NCBI RefSeq assembly: GCF_022815605.1
Contig: NZ_JALGRP010000002.1
Coordinates: 310,001-374,000, forward strand
Length of the DNA: 64,000 nucleotides
Source: Microbacterium sp. VKM Ac-2923
GTDB lineage: Bacteria; Actinomycetota; Actinomycetes; Actinomycetales; Microbacteriaceae
Direction of reading: 5' to 3'
Below are positions 56,204 through 64,000 of the stretch, in pieces. The notes under the pieces are model-generated. The model worked only from the letters and a program-made list of their open reading frames with translations. It made no database searches and was not told the origin of the DNA. Numbering within the stretch: the stretch's first letter is position 1; every line of letters begins with the position of its first letter. A program made the position numbers and the translations under genes.

Positions 56204-56938
56204 ATGACCGCGACTGCCGCCGCCCCCGCCTTCACCCGCCCCGACGGGAGCGCCCTGCGCGTGCTCGTCGTCGACGACGAGCAGATGCTCACCGACCTGC
56301 TGTCGATGGCGCTGCGCATGGAGGGCTGGGAGGTCAAGACCGCCGGCTCCGGATTCGACGCCCTGCAGTCCGCGCGCGACTTCGAACCGGATGCCATGGT
56401 GCTCGACATCATGATGCCCGACCTCGACGGCATGGCGGTCCTGCAGCGCCTGCGTCACTCGGGCAACGACGTGCCCGTGCTCTTCCTCACCGCCAAGGAC
56501 GCCGTGGCCGATCGCGTCGCCGGTCTCACCGCCGGTGGCGATGACTACGTGACGAAGCCGTTCAGCCTTGAAGAGGTGGTGGCGCGCCTCCGCGGTCTCA
56601 TGCGTCGGGCCGGCACCGCACTGACGCGGGATTCCGAGCCGATCCTGCGCGTCGGCGACCTGTCGCTGAACGAGGACAGCCACGAGGTGGTCCGCGCCGG
56701 CCGCGAGATCGAGCTGACCGCGACCGAATTCGAGCTCCTTCGCTTCCTCATGCGCAACCAGCGCCGCGTGGTGTCGAAGGCGCAGATCCTCGACCGCGTG
56801 TGGAACTACGACTTCGGCGGCCGCTCCAGCGTCGTCGAGCTCTACATCTCCTACCTGCGCAAGAAGATCGACGCGGGCCAGGAGCCGCTCATCCACACCG
56901 TGCGCGGTGTGGGCTACATGATCAAAGCCCCCCAGTGA
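56204..56938 (+). CDS. OmpR-family response regulator (TcrX/PrrA-like)
   Basis: A 244-aa regulator. The receiver has acidic DDE near 24-26, phospho-acceptor Asp68 in VLDIMMPDLDG and Lys118 in VTKPFS. The winged-helix output domain spans about 145-244 with ELTATEFELLRFLM and VRGVGYMIK. The kinase gene overlaps its stop (GTGA). CATAGA repeats upstream suggest autoregulation. Confidence 0.94.
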   Translation: MTATAAAPAFTRPDGSALRVLVVDDEQMLTDLLSMALRMEGWEVKTAGSGFDALQSARDFEPDAMVLDIMMPDLDGMAVLQRLRHSGNDVPVLFLTAKDAVADRVAGLTAGGDDYVTKPFSLEEVVARLRGLMRRAGTALTRDSEPILRVGDLSLNEDSHEVVRAGREIELTATEFELLRFLMRNQRRVVSKAQILDRVWNYDFGGRSSVVELYISYLRKKIDAGQEPLIHTVRGVGYMIKAPQ

Positions 56939-58473
56939 GCCTCCCGCCCCGGCCCGCTGCCCCGCTGCCGGATCCACCGGTGCGCGAAAGCGTCGTGACC
57001 CGACTGCGGCACCCGTGGACGTTGCAGGCCCGCCTGATGACCGCGGTGATCGGGATGGTCGCCTTCATCCTGGTGATGATCGGCATCTCCACCAGCGCGA
57101 TCCTGAGCGGGGTGCTGTACGTCAATCTCGGTGCGCAGGTCGACGAGGTCGCCCCGGCCATCCAGTCCCAGGCGGCCTTCCAGGCAAGCGCTCAGAGCGT
57201 GCTCGAGTCCACTCGGTTCCCCGACGGGACCCTGCTGGTGATGAACTCGCGGTCGACCTACTCCGGCGCCGTCGTGGACGACGACGGTCCTCGCGCATTG
57301 AACGACGACGACCTCAGCCAGATCACAGAAACCCTGCAGTCGGCCGACTCCTCGGCGCAGACCGTCAACCTCCCCAACCTCGGCGAGTACCTCGTACGGT
57401 TGTACGCAGCCCCCGGCGGCGGCGCATTCCTCGTGGGGCTCCCCCTCTCCAACGTCACCGGCACCATCGGCGCGATCCTCACCACCGTCGCGCTCGTCAC
57501 CGCCGGTGGACTTCTGCTGCTCGCCGTCATCATCGCCATCGTCATCCGCCTCGGCCTGCGCCCGCTGCGCGCCGTCGCCGAGACGGCTACGCGAGTGGCT
57601 TCGCTGCGCATGGAGGAGGGCGACATCTCGATCACCGAACGCGTTCCCGGCGACCAGGTCGACGAGCACACGGAGATCGGCCAAGTGGGTGCAGCACTGA
57701 ACACGCTGCTCGACCGGGTCGAGGCCTCGCTCGCCGCTCGCCAACGCAACGAAGAAATGATGCGCCGTTTCGTGGCGGATGCCAGTCACGAACTGCGCAC
57801 GCCCCTGGCATCCATTCGAGGGTTCAGTGAACTTTCGCTGCGCGCCATGCGTCAGGCGCAGGACGACGAGAGTCGCCAGCGCATCGCCCTCGCCGTGGAG
57901 ACGACGGAGCAGTCGCTCGAGCGGATTCAAGCGCAGTCGATCCGCATGACCACGCTGGTCGAAGACCTGCTGTTGCTCGCCCGCCTCGACGAGGGGCAGG
58001 AGCTGGTCTTCGGCTCGGTCGATCTGACGCGCCTCGCCGTCGAGGCCGTGGGCGATGCCCGCCCCGCCGGCCTCGACCACTCCTGGACCATCGACGTTCC
58101 CGATCGGCCCGTCGAACTCGCCGGAGACGCCGCACGCCTGCACCAGGTCGTGGCGAATCTGCTCGCCAACGCGCGCACCCACACTCCCGCCGGCAGCCGG
58201 GTGGCCGTTTCGGTCGCGCACGAAGATGGCGAGGCGGTGCTTCGCGTAAACGACGACGGACCCGGTATCGACCCCTCGGTCGCCGCGCACCTGTTCGAAC
58301 GGTTCGCCCGGGCCGACAGCTCACGCGACCGCAAGACCGGCGGCACGGGCCTCGGCCTCTCGATCGCCCGCGCCATCGTCGAAGCGCACCACGGCACGAT
58401 CACCGTCCGCAGTGCCCCCGGCGACACGACCTTCGAGGTACGCCTCCCCGCGAGGCCGGCCGACCCGGCGTGA
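56935..58473 (+). CDS. Sensor histidine kinase
   Basis: Membrane kinase of 512 aa paired with the preceding regulator. Helices lie at about 36-60 and 180-204 and flank a sensor domain of about 120 residues. A HAMP linker follows, then phospho-acceptor His285 in DASHELRTPLASI and ATPase motifs NLLANARTHTP, DDGPGID and GGTGLGLSIA. The GTG start overlaps the regulator stop and depends on coupling. The last 34 bp, including the stop codon, are duplicated just downstream. Confidence 0.93.
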   Translation: MSLPPRPAAPLPDPPVRESVVTRLRHPWTLQARLMTAVIGMVAFILVMIGISTSAILSGVLYVNLGAQVDEVAPAIQSQAAFQASAQSVLESTRFPDGTLLVMNSRSTYSGAVVDDDGPRALNDDDLSQITETLQSADSSAQTVNLPNLGEYLVRLYAAPGGGAFLVGLPLSNVTGTIGAILTTVALVTAGGLLLLAVIIAIVIRLGLRPLRAVAETATRVASLRMEEGDISITERVPGDQVDEHTEIGQVGAALNTLLDRVEASLAARQRNEEMMRRFVADASHELRTPLASIRGFSELSLRAMRQAQDDESRQRIALAVETTEQSLERIQAQSIRMTTLVEDLLLLARLDEGQELVFGSVDLTRLAVEAVGDARPAGLDHSWTIDVPDRPVELAGDAARLHQVVANLLANARTHTPAGSRVAVSVAHEDGEAVLRVNDDGPGIDPSVAAHLFERFARADSSRDRKTGGTGLGLSIARAIVEAHHGTITVRSAPGDTTFEVRLPARPADPA

Positions 58474-58515
58474 GGCGGGTCTCCCCGCGAAGCCGGCCGA
58501 TCCGGCGTGAAGCGG
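58445..58515. repeat. Tandem duplication across the kinase stop codon
   Basis: Two 34-bp copies (58445-58478 and 58482-58515, period 37) share about 90% identity. The first encodes the kinase C-terminus LPARPADPA plus stop. The second would encode LPAKPADPA plus stop but is out of frame with it. Confidence 0.7.
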
Positions 58516-58651
58516 CTCGTCAGCCGAAGAGTTCGTTTTCTCTCGCCTGTGCTGTCCGTTCGTCGCCGCTTTGCGGCCTCGATAAGCTGGACGTCACCTG
58601 AGAGTCCCGCTCCGTCTCGCAGGGATCGAGCTGGAGCAGTCGGAGGTAGGT

Positions 58652-59467
58652 GTGCTTACTCGCGCGCGCACGGGCCGGGCTCTCACTGTCGTACTCGTCG
58701 CATTGATCATCTCGACGGGAACCCAGGCGCACGCTGAGACGGTCACTTCGCCGGACCCGACGGGCGAGGTGATCGAGGAGCCGGCGGTGCCCCCGGGCTC
58801 GGAACCGTACACCGAGCCGACGGTTCCCGAAGGAACCTTCGAGCCCGCTCCGACCGGACCCGTCCCGACCGCAGTGCCGACCGTGGCGCCCCCGGCGCCC
58901 GTGGGCACCGCACCTTTCCAGTCGACGCGCCCCGACGGCACCGTCGTCGAATACTTCCGCTCGGGGGACGCGACCACGCCCTCTCGCGGGAGGGAGGGCG
59001 AGACGTCTGGCGGGACGGACAGCGGAGTGTCCCGAGACACCGCCCCCGCCCCTCAGGTCGTCGAGCCGGAGACGGAACCCACGAGGAAAGCCACCGCATC
59101 ACCCACCCCCGTCGCCACCACCGCACCGGCATCCCCCGTCCCCGATGACGCGCGCGGAGGGTCGATGGAGCCGGGCGCGGCGGTGCCGTCGACGTCCGCG
59201 CAAAGAGCACCCACACCTACTCTGCCCACCCTTGTCATCGGGATGGCGGTTCTCATCGGCGGACTGTTGCTGATGAGGTATCGCATTGCCGTTTACCACG
59301 CCACCGTGAGGGTGGGGAAGCAGCCGATCGCGGCGGGTTCGGGCGAACGCGCCGAGCGCCTGCAGGGCCCGTTCCGGGTCGGAGTCGCGGGTGCGGTCGT
59401 TGCGCTCATCGGGGTCGTGATGAACGGTTATGCGGGGTGGCAGCTCTGGATCTCTCTCACGTCCTGA
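58652..59467 (+). CDS. Secreted Pro/Thr-rich protein with C-terminal membrane anchor
   Basis: A 271-aa protein of unrecognised family. It has a signal peptide (about 1-28, ending AHAE) and a low-complexity region rich in Pro, Thr, Glu and Ala (about 30-185). Two hydrophobic helices lie at about 193-209 and 245-267 with a basic stretch between them. The GTG start has CGGAGGT upstream. It resembles surface-stalk or linker proteins and could be exposed on the cell wall. It follows the two-component system and may be one of its targets. Confidence 0.75.
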   Translation: MLTRARTGRALTVVLVALIISTGTQAHAETVTSPDPTGEVIEEPAVPPGSEPYTEPTVPEGTFEPAPTGPVPTAVPTVAPPAPVGTAPFQSTRPDGTVVEYFRSGDATTPSRGREGETSGGTDSGVSRDTAPAPQVVEPETEPTRKATASPTPVATTAPASPVPDDARGGSMEPGAAVPSTSAQRAPTPTLPTLVIGMAVLIGGLLLMRYRIAVYHATVRVGKQPIAAGSGERAERLQGPFRVGVAGAVVALIGVVMNGYAGWQLWISLTS

Positions 59468-59498
59468 CGGGCGCATCTCGGCACGGACAAGGCACCGC

Positions 59499-59876
59499 AT
59501 GGACATGAAGCTCGAACTCATCCCCCTTCCGGTCTCCGACGTGAACCGCAGCAAAGCGTTCTACGTCGATGCCGTGGGCTTCCACCTCGACCACGACGTG
59601 GAGCCCGGCAACGGCATGCGGATCGTCCAGGTCACTCCACCCGGGTCAGCGTGCTCCATCGCCTTCGGCACGGGCATGACCCGAGCGGATGCCGGCCCCG
59701 TCCACGGCATCCATCTCGTGGTCGACGACATCGCGGCCGTTCGCGAGAACCTCCGGGCGCGCGGGGTGGACGTCGGTCCCGTGCGCGACCTGGGCGGTGT
59801 CGCCTACGCATCATTCAGCGACCCGGATGGCAACACGTGGGAACTGCAGTCGCTGCGGGGGCTGCGCGCGCTCTGA
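59499..59876 (+). CDS. VOC/glyoxalase-fold protein
   Basis: A 125-aa single vicinal-oxygen-chelate domain. It starts LIPLPVSDVNRSKAFYVDAVGFHLDHD, has GIHLVVDDIAAVRENLRARGV in the second half and ends SFSDPDGNTWELQ, the usual glyoxalase/bleomycin-resistance pattern with metal ligands near the repeat ends. The substrate is unknown. A second in-frame ATG lies two codons later. Confidence 0.88.
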   Translation: MDMKLELIPLPVSDVNRSKAFYVDAVGFHLDHDVEPGNGMRIVQVTPPGSACSIAFGTGMTRADAGPVHGIHLVVDDIAAVRENLRARGVDVGPVRDLGGVAYASFSDPDGNTWELQSLRGLRAL

Positions 59877-59897
59877 CCGGCTCGGCGGGCTGGGGGC

Positions 59898-60533
59898 TCA
59901 GCCCCAGAGCGGCTTGACCGACGCGGCCAGTGCCCGCAACTTCCCGCCGTCGACGATGACCCGTGACTCCCCGATGCCGAACGCGGGCCACTGCAGGACG
60001 AGCTCGAGGGGCCCCTCGGGCGGGAGCGGGTGGAGCCACAGGCCGTCATGCATCGTCGAGCTTTCGGCACCACCGGTCCCGCCGCCGCCCGTCATGCGTA
60101 CGGTGTTCCCCTCGGGCGTCTCCGTGACGGGCATCCCGAAATGCCCGTCGGCGAAAAGACGCCTTCCGTCGCCGAGGACGAGTCCGCACCGCAGCCGATC
60201 GCTGCCGTTCATCGCCGGACCCCAGTGACCGGAGAAGTCCATCTGCGCCAACTGCCATTCGCGGGGGTCGCGGTTGCCCCGGCGCAGATGCCGATCGACC
60301 AGAAGTTCCACGCCGTCCGAATAGACCCGCACGCCGGTCAGAGCGACGACGACGTCATCGCCCCGTCCGATGACCTCGCACACGGCGAACAACGCGGGAA
60401 GCTCGTCGCGGGGCGGTTCGAACGACGGTGTGCGCTCGTCCACCTGATCGAACGGATTCTGGTCGTCGCCGGGAGCGTCGTCGGGGAAGAAGTCCATCTC
60501 CCCACTCTTCCGACTGGCTCCGCTCACCGCCAC
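59898..60533 (-). CDS. Conserved-looking hypothetical soluble protein (211 aa)
   Basis: Not recognised. A soluble beta-rich protein with an acidic N-terminus, LPALFAVCEVIGRGDDVVVALTGVRVYSDG in the first half and LWLHPLPPEGPLELVLQWPAFGIGES near the end. Its start (GTG at 60533; ATG at 60497 is an alternative) lies 6 nt after the oxidoreductase stop, so it is co-transcribed with the flavin operon. A hairpin CTGGGG/CCCCAG at 59890-59907 covers its stop and may end transcription from both convergent genes. Confidence 0.7.
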   Translation of the reverse strand: MAVSGASRKSGEMDFFPDDAPGDDQNPFDQVDERTPSFEPPRDELPALFAVCEVIGRGDDVVVALTGVRVYSDGVELLVDRHLRRGNRDPREWQLAQMDFSGHWGPAMNGSDRLRCGLVLGDGRRLFADGHFGMPVTETPEGNTVRMTGGGGTGGAESSTMHDGLWLHPLPPEGPLELVLQWPAFGIGESRVIVDGGKLRALAASVKPLWG

Positions 60534-60539
60534 CCCGGA

Positions 60540-62093
60540 TCAGTACCCCGCGAACGCGTCGGTCGTCAGCGACTTCGCCTTCGACAGCGCCGGCGCCAGC
60601 GCTGAGATCAGCCGCGGCGGACCGGAGACGTAGGCCGCGCGCTGCGCGATGTCGGGCACGGCGCGCAGGAGTCCCTCGGCATCCACCCGGTCGGGGCCGG
60701 CCCAGGTCCACCCCGCGGGCAGGCCGTGCGGCTCGTCACGCGAGTACACCACGACCGGGATGCCGCTGGCGGCGATGTCGTCGCGGAAGGCGAGTTCCGC
60801 GGCCTCCGCCACGACGTACACGAGCACCGCGTCGCGGTCTCGACCCGTGGCGACGAGGTGGCGCAGCTGCGACACGAACGGCGTCACGCCGATGCCGGCG
60901 GCCACCAGCAGCACGGGCGCGGTCGGCCGCGACGGCAGCACGAAGTCGCCCCACACCCCGGTGACGGCGAGCGTCGACCCGGACTCGACGGCGGCGAGGG
61001 CCTTCTTGTACGACGACTGCGACCCGTCCTTGAACGCGATCCGCACGGTGGGCAGATCCTCCGGTGCCGACGCGATCGAGAACTCGCGACGGGTGCCGCG
61101 GGCATCGGGGCGACGGTGCGGCACGTCGAGCTCGAGATACTGCCCCGGCGAGAACGAGAAGGGCCGGGCGGCATGGAAGGTCAACTCGCGCACGGTGGGC
61201 GTGAGATCGCGGCGCCGCTCGACGCGCAGACGGACGGCCGCCCGCAGGCACAGCAGGAACGCAAGCAGGTTGCCGATGAGCAGTGCCCGCTCCTGGCCGA
61301 GGGTGATGTCGCCGACAGGCAACGGCCAGCCGGCCAGAACGCCGACGACGATCGCGACGAGGTACTGCTGCGTCCGGCGCGGAGGCAGGGTGAGCGGCTC
61401 CGACAGCATGAAGGCGCCCAGGAAGAGGAAGGGCGACGAGAACGCGACCTGCAGCAGCACGGCGGGCACATCGACGGGGAAACCCGCCGCCTGGAACTGC
61501 ACGGTGGTGCGCGTGAACGCGACCGCCATCGCCACGGCCCAGAACACCGCGACGATCGGCAGCTTGTCCGTGCGCACCAGGAGGAGAACGCCGAGCACGA
61601 ACACCGGGGCGGCGAGCCACGGCGAACCCACCCACCAGGCCGACGAGCCGAGGTCGGGCGCCCAGATGCTCACGATGGTGAGCACGCTCGCGCCGGTCGC
61701 GGCCGGGTTGAAGATGTGTCGCCCGCGCCAGACCAGCACGTACTTGGACGCGGATGCCACGACTCCCGCGAGCGCGAGACCCGCGAGCCCCAGCGGCTCG
61801 ATCGACGGACGCAGCACGAACAGCAGGATCAGGGCCGTGATCAGCGAGGATTCCAGACGTCGCGGCATCCGGAGCACGGCCTGGGCGACGAGGTCGGTCG
61901 CGGCGCACGCGAGCGCCAGCACGACGGCGCTCGCGACGAGCTCGAGCGGCTCGGGGACCACGAGACCGCCGAACGACAGCAGCAGCGCGATCAGTGCGAT
62001 CAGACCGAGCGACGACAGGACCAGCCGGTACATCGACACCCGGCCGATGAGACCGAGGACGCGGGTCGAGCCCGCGGTGAGTGTGGCGCTCAT
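60540..62093 (-). CDS. Membrane oxidoreductase: RnfD/NqrB-like helices fused to an FNR module
   Basis: A 517-aa two-part protein. Residues about 20-290 form 8-10 transmembrane helices with an RnfD/NqrB-like segment FNPAATGASVLTIVSIW near 129. Residues about 291-517 are a ferredoxin-NADP reductase module: FAD motifs FSPGQYLELD and RREFSIASAPED, a nucleotide motif AAGIGVTPFVSQL and a C-terminal YVSGPPRLI. It probably moves electrons between NAD(P)H and a membrane or external flavin. It overlaps apbE by 4 nt, next to an FMN-binding lipoprotein. Exact partners are inferred. Confidence 0.87.
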   Translation of the reverse strand: MSATLTAGSTRVLGLIGRVSMYRLVLSSLGLIALIALLLSFGGLVVPEPLELVASAVVLALACAATDLVAQAVLRMPRRLESSLITALILLFVLRPSIEPLGLAGLALAGVVASASKYVLVWRGRHIFNPAATGASVLTIVSIWAPDLGSSAWWVGSPWLAAPVFVLGVLLLVRTDKLPIVAVFWAVAMAVAFTRTTVQFQAAGFPVDVPAVLLQVAFSSPFLFLGAFMLSEPLTLPPRRTQQYLVAIVVGVLAGWPLPVGDITLGQERALLIGNLLAFLLCLRAAVRLRVERRRDLTPTVRELTFHAARPFSFSPGQYLELDVPHRRPDARGTRREFSIASAPEDLPTVRIAFKDGSQSSYKKALAAVESGSTLAVTGVWGDFVLPSRPTAPVLLVAAGIGVTPFVSQLRHLVATGRDRDAVLVYVVAEAAELAFRDDIAASGIPVVVYSRDEPHGLPAGWTWAGPDRVDAEGLLRAVPDIAQRAAYVSGPPRLISALAPALSKAKSLTTDAFAGY

Positions 62094-62968
62094 GAGAAGA
62101 CCTCTCCAATGAATCCGGGTGACCACTCCACGCGCCCGTCGGTGCGCATGCGCACCCACTGCGCGTTCCAGGATGCCGCCAGCTCCGGGCCGCCGTCGAA
62201 GAACAGCGCGGTGGCGAGCGCGTCCGCCCGCATGGCCGTCTCCGCCAGCGCCCAGGTGGCGGCGAAGGCCCGCACGGGCGCGCCGGTGCGGGCATCGAGT
62301 ACGTGGTGCAGGCCGTCGCCCCACGCGCGGCGGTTGATGGCCGACGCGCACAGGGCGCCGTCGGTCAGGGTGACGACGCCGATGGCGAGCGTCGGATCGT
62401 ACGGGTGCTCGAGCGCGACGCGCACCGAAGCTCCCCGTGCGGCGAGATCGCCCGAGGCGTCGACGACGGCATCGCCGTCGACGTGCGCGCGCACCACGTC
62501 GAGCACCAGGTCGACGAGGCGGCCCTTACCCAGGGCGCCGACATCGATCATCGACGGGGTCGAGACGCTCAGCTGACCGTCACCCCACGTGAGCGCATCA
62601 CGCCAGGAAGGAGCCGGCTGTGGCCCACCCGACGGCGTGAGCGTCAGCCGGGCGTCGTACCCGAGGCGCGCCAGTGCGTCGCCGACCAGCGGGTTGACGG
62701 CCCCGGCCGTCGCCGCGTCGAGCTCGTCGTAGAGCGAGAACATGGCATCCGTGTCGTCCGGGGCGGGAACGGATGCCGCATGGCCGTGCGCGAGGGCTGC
62801 GATGACCGAATCGTCGCGGAAGCGCGACCACTCGCGATCGAAGCGCTCGACGAGGGCCGCGACCGCATCGCGGGCGACCGACGGCAGCGGCTCGGCCGTG
62901 TCGATCGCCCACGACGTGCCGATCGCGTCGAAGGCCCAGGTCGAGCCCGTCGCGGCCGGAGTGGTCAT
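62090..62968 (-). CDS. apbE: ApbE-type FAD:protein FMN transferase
   Basis: Transfers FMN from FAD onto a Thr/Ser of a target flavoprotein, 292 aa. Family features are FDAIGTSWAIDT near 13, DREWSRFRDDSVIAAL near 44, STPSMIDVGALGKGRLVD near 134, a VDASGDLAARG segment and DGLHHVLDARTGAPV near 224. No signal peptide is evident. It lies between an FMN-binding lipoprotein (its likely target) and the membrane oxidoreductase. The ATG is 5 nt after the lipoprotein stop. Confidence 0.9.
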   Translation of the reverse strand: MTTPAATGSTWAFDAIGTSWAIDTAEPLPSVARDAVAALVERFDREWSRFRDDSVIAALAHGHAASVPAPDDTDAMFSLYDELDAATAGAVNPLVGDALARLGYDARLTLTPSGGPQPAPSWRDALTWGDGQLSVSTPSMIDVGALGKGRLVDLVLDVVRAHVDGDAVVDASGDLAARGASVRVALEHPYDPTLAIGVVTLTDGALCASAINRRAWGDGLHHVLDARTGAPVRAFAATWALAETAMRADALATALFFDGGPELAASWNAQWVRMRTDGRVEWSPGFIGEVFS

Positions 62969-62973
62969 GAGGG

Positions 62974-63474
62974 TCAGGCCTTGGCCTCGGTCTTGATGGT
63001 CTCCACGGCGGTGTTGAAGCCGCCGCTGGTGAGAGAAGAACCCGCCACCTTGCTGACCGAGATCTCGTCGAGCTTCTTACCGACCACTTCGCCCTGGATG
63101 CCGCCGATGAACTCGCTCTGGTAGCGCCTCGACTCCGCGGCCTGGGGGTCGCCGGTCACCTCGACCGCGGTGATCGTGTCGCCCGCGATGGTGAGGGTGA
63201 CATCGACGGTCTCGACGCTCTCGGGGGTCGCGTACTGGCCTGTCGCCTCGTAGGTGCCGTCGGTGTAGGTGCCCGACGTCGTCGCGGTGTCCGTGGTGGC
63301 GCTCGCGCTCGGAGCCGAGGTGGCGGCGGGAGCAACGGACGTCTCGGACGGAGCGGGCGCGGCGGCCTCGGTGGTGGAGCCGCCGGCGCAGCCGGCGAGG
63401 GTGACGATGCCGGCGACGCCCAGCAGGGCGGTGCCGACGCGGACGGGACGGGGTACGGCGGTGGTGTGGATCAT
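62974..63474 (-). CDS. FMN-binding domain lipoprotein
   Basis: A 166-aa lipoprotein. It has a signal sequence with lipobox TLAGC (Cys29), a Ser/Thr/Ala/Pro-rich linker to about 75 and an NqrC/RnfG-type FMN-binding domain to the end. The C-terminal KVAGSSLTSGGFNTAV replaces the usual flavinylation segment around the modified Thr (GAT-LTS type), so Ser or Thr in SSLTS is the expected FMN site. Likely an extracytoplasmic electron carrier modified by the adjacent ApbE. Confidence 0.87.
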   Translation of the reverse strand: MIHTTAVPRPVRVGTALLGVAGIVTLAGCAGGSTTEAAAPAPSETSVAPAATSAPSASATTDTATTSGTYTDGTYEATGQYATPESVETVDVTLTIAGDTITAVEVTGDPQAAESRRYQSEFIGGIQGEVVGKKLDEISVSKVAGSSLTSGGFNTAVETIKTEAKA

Positions 63475-63666
63475 GGGGGTCCTCCTAGGGTCGTGCCGAG
63501 TTCACGCGTTCGTGCTCACGGTAGGGACACGACCTTTACGCCTCCCCGGTTCATTCTTTTGTGCCGCCTGTGAACGATCTCCCCCCGACCCGTTGCCCGC
63601 GAACCCTCGCCGGAGGATATCCGCCCGCGACGTCGGTGGCGAGGGGGTCAGCCGTGGGGCGGATGG

Positions 63667-63683
63667 GGCGCACCCTTTGCGCC
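63667..63683 (+). promoter_or_regulatory. Hairpin just before the Mn catalase RBS
   Basis: GGCGCA / TGCGCC with a 5-nt loop ends 9 nt before the TTGGAGGACAC ribosome-binding region of the catalase gene. It could affect translation. No promoter is clear in the 227-nt gap from 63475. Confidence 0.35.
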
Positions 63684-63701
63684 ACACCCCTTGGAGGACA
63701 C

Positions 63702-64000
63702 ATGTATTTCCACGTTCAGGAATTCATCAATGAGATCGCTCAGGACGAGCCGGATCCGGCCGCCGCCAATGCCCTGCAAGAGGGTCTCGGCGGGCAGTTC
63801 GGTGAGATGCGCACGATGATGCAGTACCTCTTCCAGAGCATCAACTTCCGCGGCCCGTCGGGCAAACCGTACAAAGACCTCATTCAGGGCATCGGCACCG
63901 AGGAGATCAGCCACGTCGAGCTGATCGGCACCACGATCTCGCGGCTGCTCGACGGATCGCCCGCAAACCGGGGAAAGCCGAGCGACCCGGTGGATCAGCC
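63702..64000 (+). CDS. Manganese catalase (truncated by window end)
   Basis: The first 99 codons of a di-manganese catalase, which dismutates H2O2 without heme. The N-terminus MYFHVQEFINEIAQDE and the helix with EGLGGQFGEMRTMMQYLFQS carry the first metal glutamate. GTEEISHVELIGTTISRLL supplies the next Glu and His ligands. Full-length enzymes are about 290-300 aa, so about two thirds lie beyond the window. The ATG has TTGGAGG upstream. It is divergent from the flavin operon. Confidence 0.9.
   Translation, partial: MYFHVQEFINEIAQDEPDPAAANALQEGLGGQFGEMRTMMQYLFQSINFRGPSGKPYKDLIQGIGTEEISHVELIGTTISRLLDGSPANRGKPSDPVDQ

Noticed and set aside
63549..63577. GTTCA and TGAAC words upstream of the Mn catalase
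   Set aside because: The half-sites resemble the IclR operator, but the spacing is 17 nt rather than 4, so they are probably unrelated.

Overview
The window is a contiguous piece of a high-GC Gram-positive chromosome. Gene density is high, codons end mostly in G or C, and the GATGCC/GCATCC words typical of Microbacteriaceae are frequent. The most likely source is a Microbacterium-like species. Many start codons are GTG, many neighbours overlap by ATGA or GTGA, and at least fourteen starts lie 6-7 nt downstream of a TANNNT-like -10 box, which suggests leaderless mRNAs. I see no prophage, insertion sequence, CRISPR array or rRNA.

Positions 1-22,400 hold a conserved actinobacterial core block. 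From memory its order resembles the Mycobacterium tuberculosis Rv1080c-Rv1110 region. It carries glpX, class II aldolase (fba), a MOSC protein, an ECF sigma/anti-sigma pair, ispH, xseA-xseB, a DUF4245 protein, beta carbonic anhydrase, fumC, a two-component system, PIN-PhoH ATPase, a short-type cis-prenyltransferase, TrhA/hemolysin III, DUF4307, greA, threonine ammonia-lyase, an AI-2E-type exporter and a YcaQ-like glycosylase.

Positions 22,400-43,960 hold lemA, an odd tRNA (class I body with a UAA anticodon), type II NADH dehydrogenase, a subtilisin-like protease, DUF501, an FtsB/DivIC-like protein, enolase, an O-methyltransferase, an SGNH hydrolase, hisS, mazG, ppc, a hexapeptide-repeat protein, mfd, small membrane proteins, pth and rplY. 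This is mostly housekeeping with several short intergenic repeats.

Positions 44,089-55,723 are a sugar-acid catabolic island. One unit is a Zn-type dehydrogenase, an FAH-family hydrolase, a gluconate-5-dehydrogenase-like SDR and an MHS-type transporter. Next come an IclR regulator, a D-2-hydroxyacid dehydrogenase and a divergent 3-hydroxyisobutyrate-dehydrogenase-like enzyme. A shared GTTCAA-N4-TTGAAC-like operator sits in two promoter regions. Then a GntR regulator is divergent from gntP-gntK-gnd, which feed gluconate into the pentose phosphate pathway.

Positions 55,724-64,000 hold a VanZ-like protein without a normal start codon, a second two-component system, a secreted Pro/Thr-rich protein and a glyoxalase-fold protein. 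A flavin electron-transfer operon follows (FMN-binding lipoprotein, ApbE, a membrane oxidoreductase fused to a ferredoxin-reductase-like module, and a hypothetical protein). The window ends in a truncated manganese catalase.
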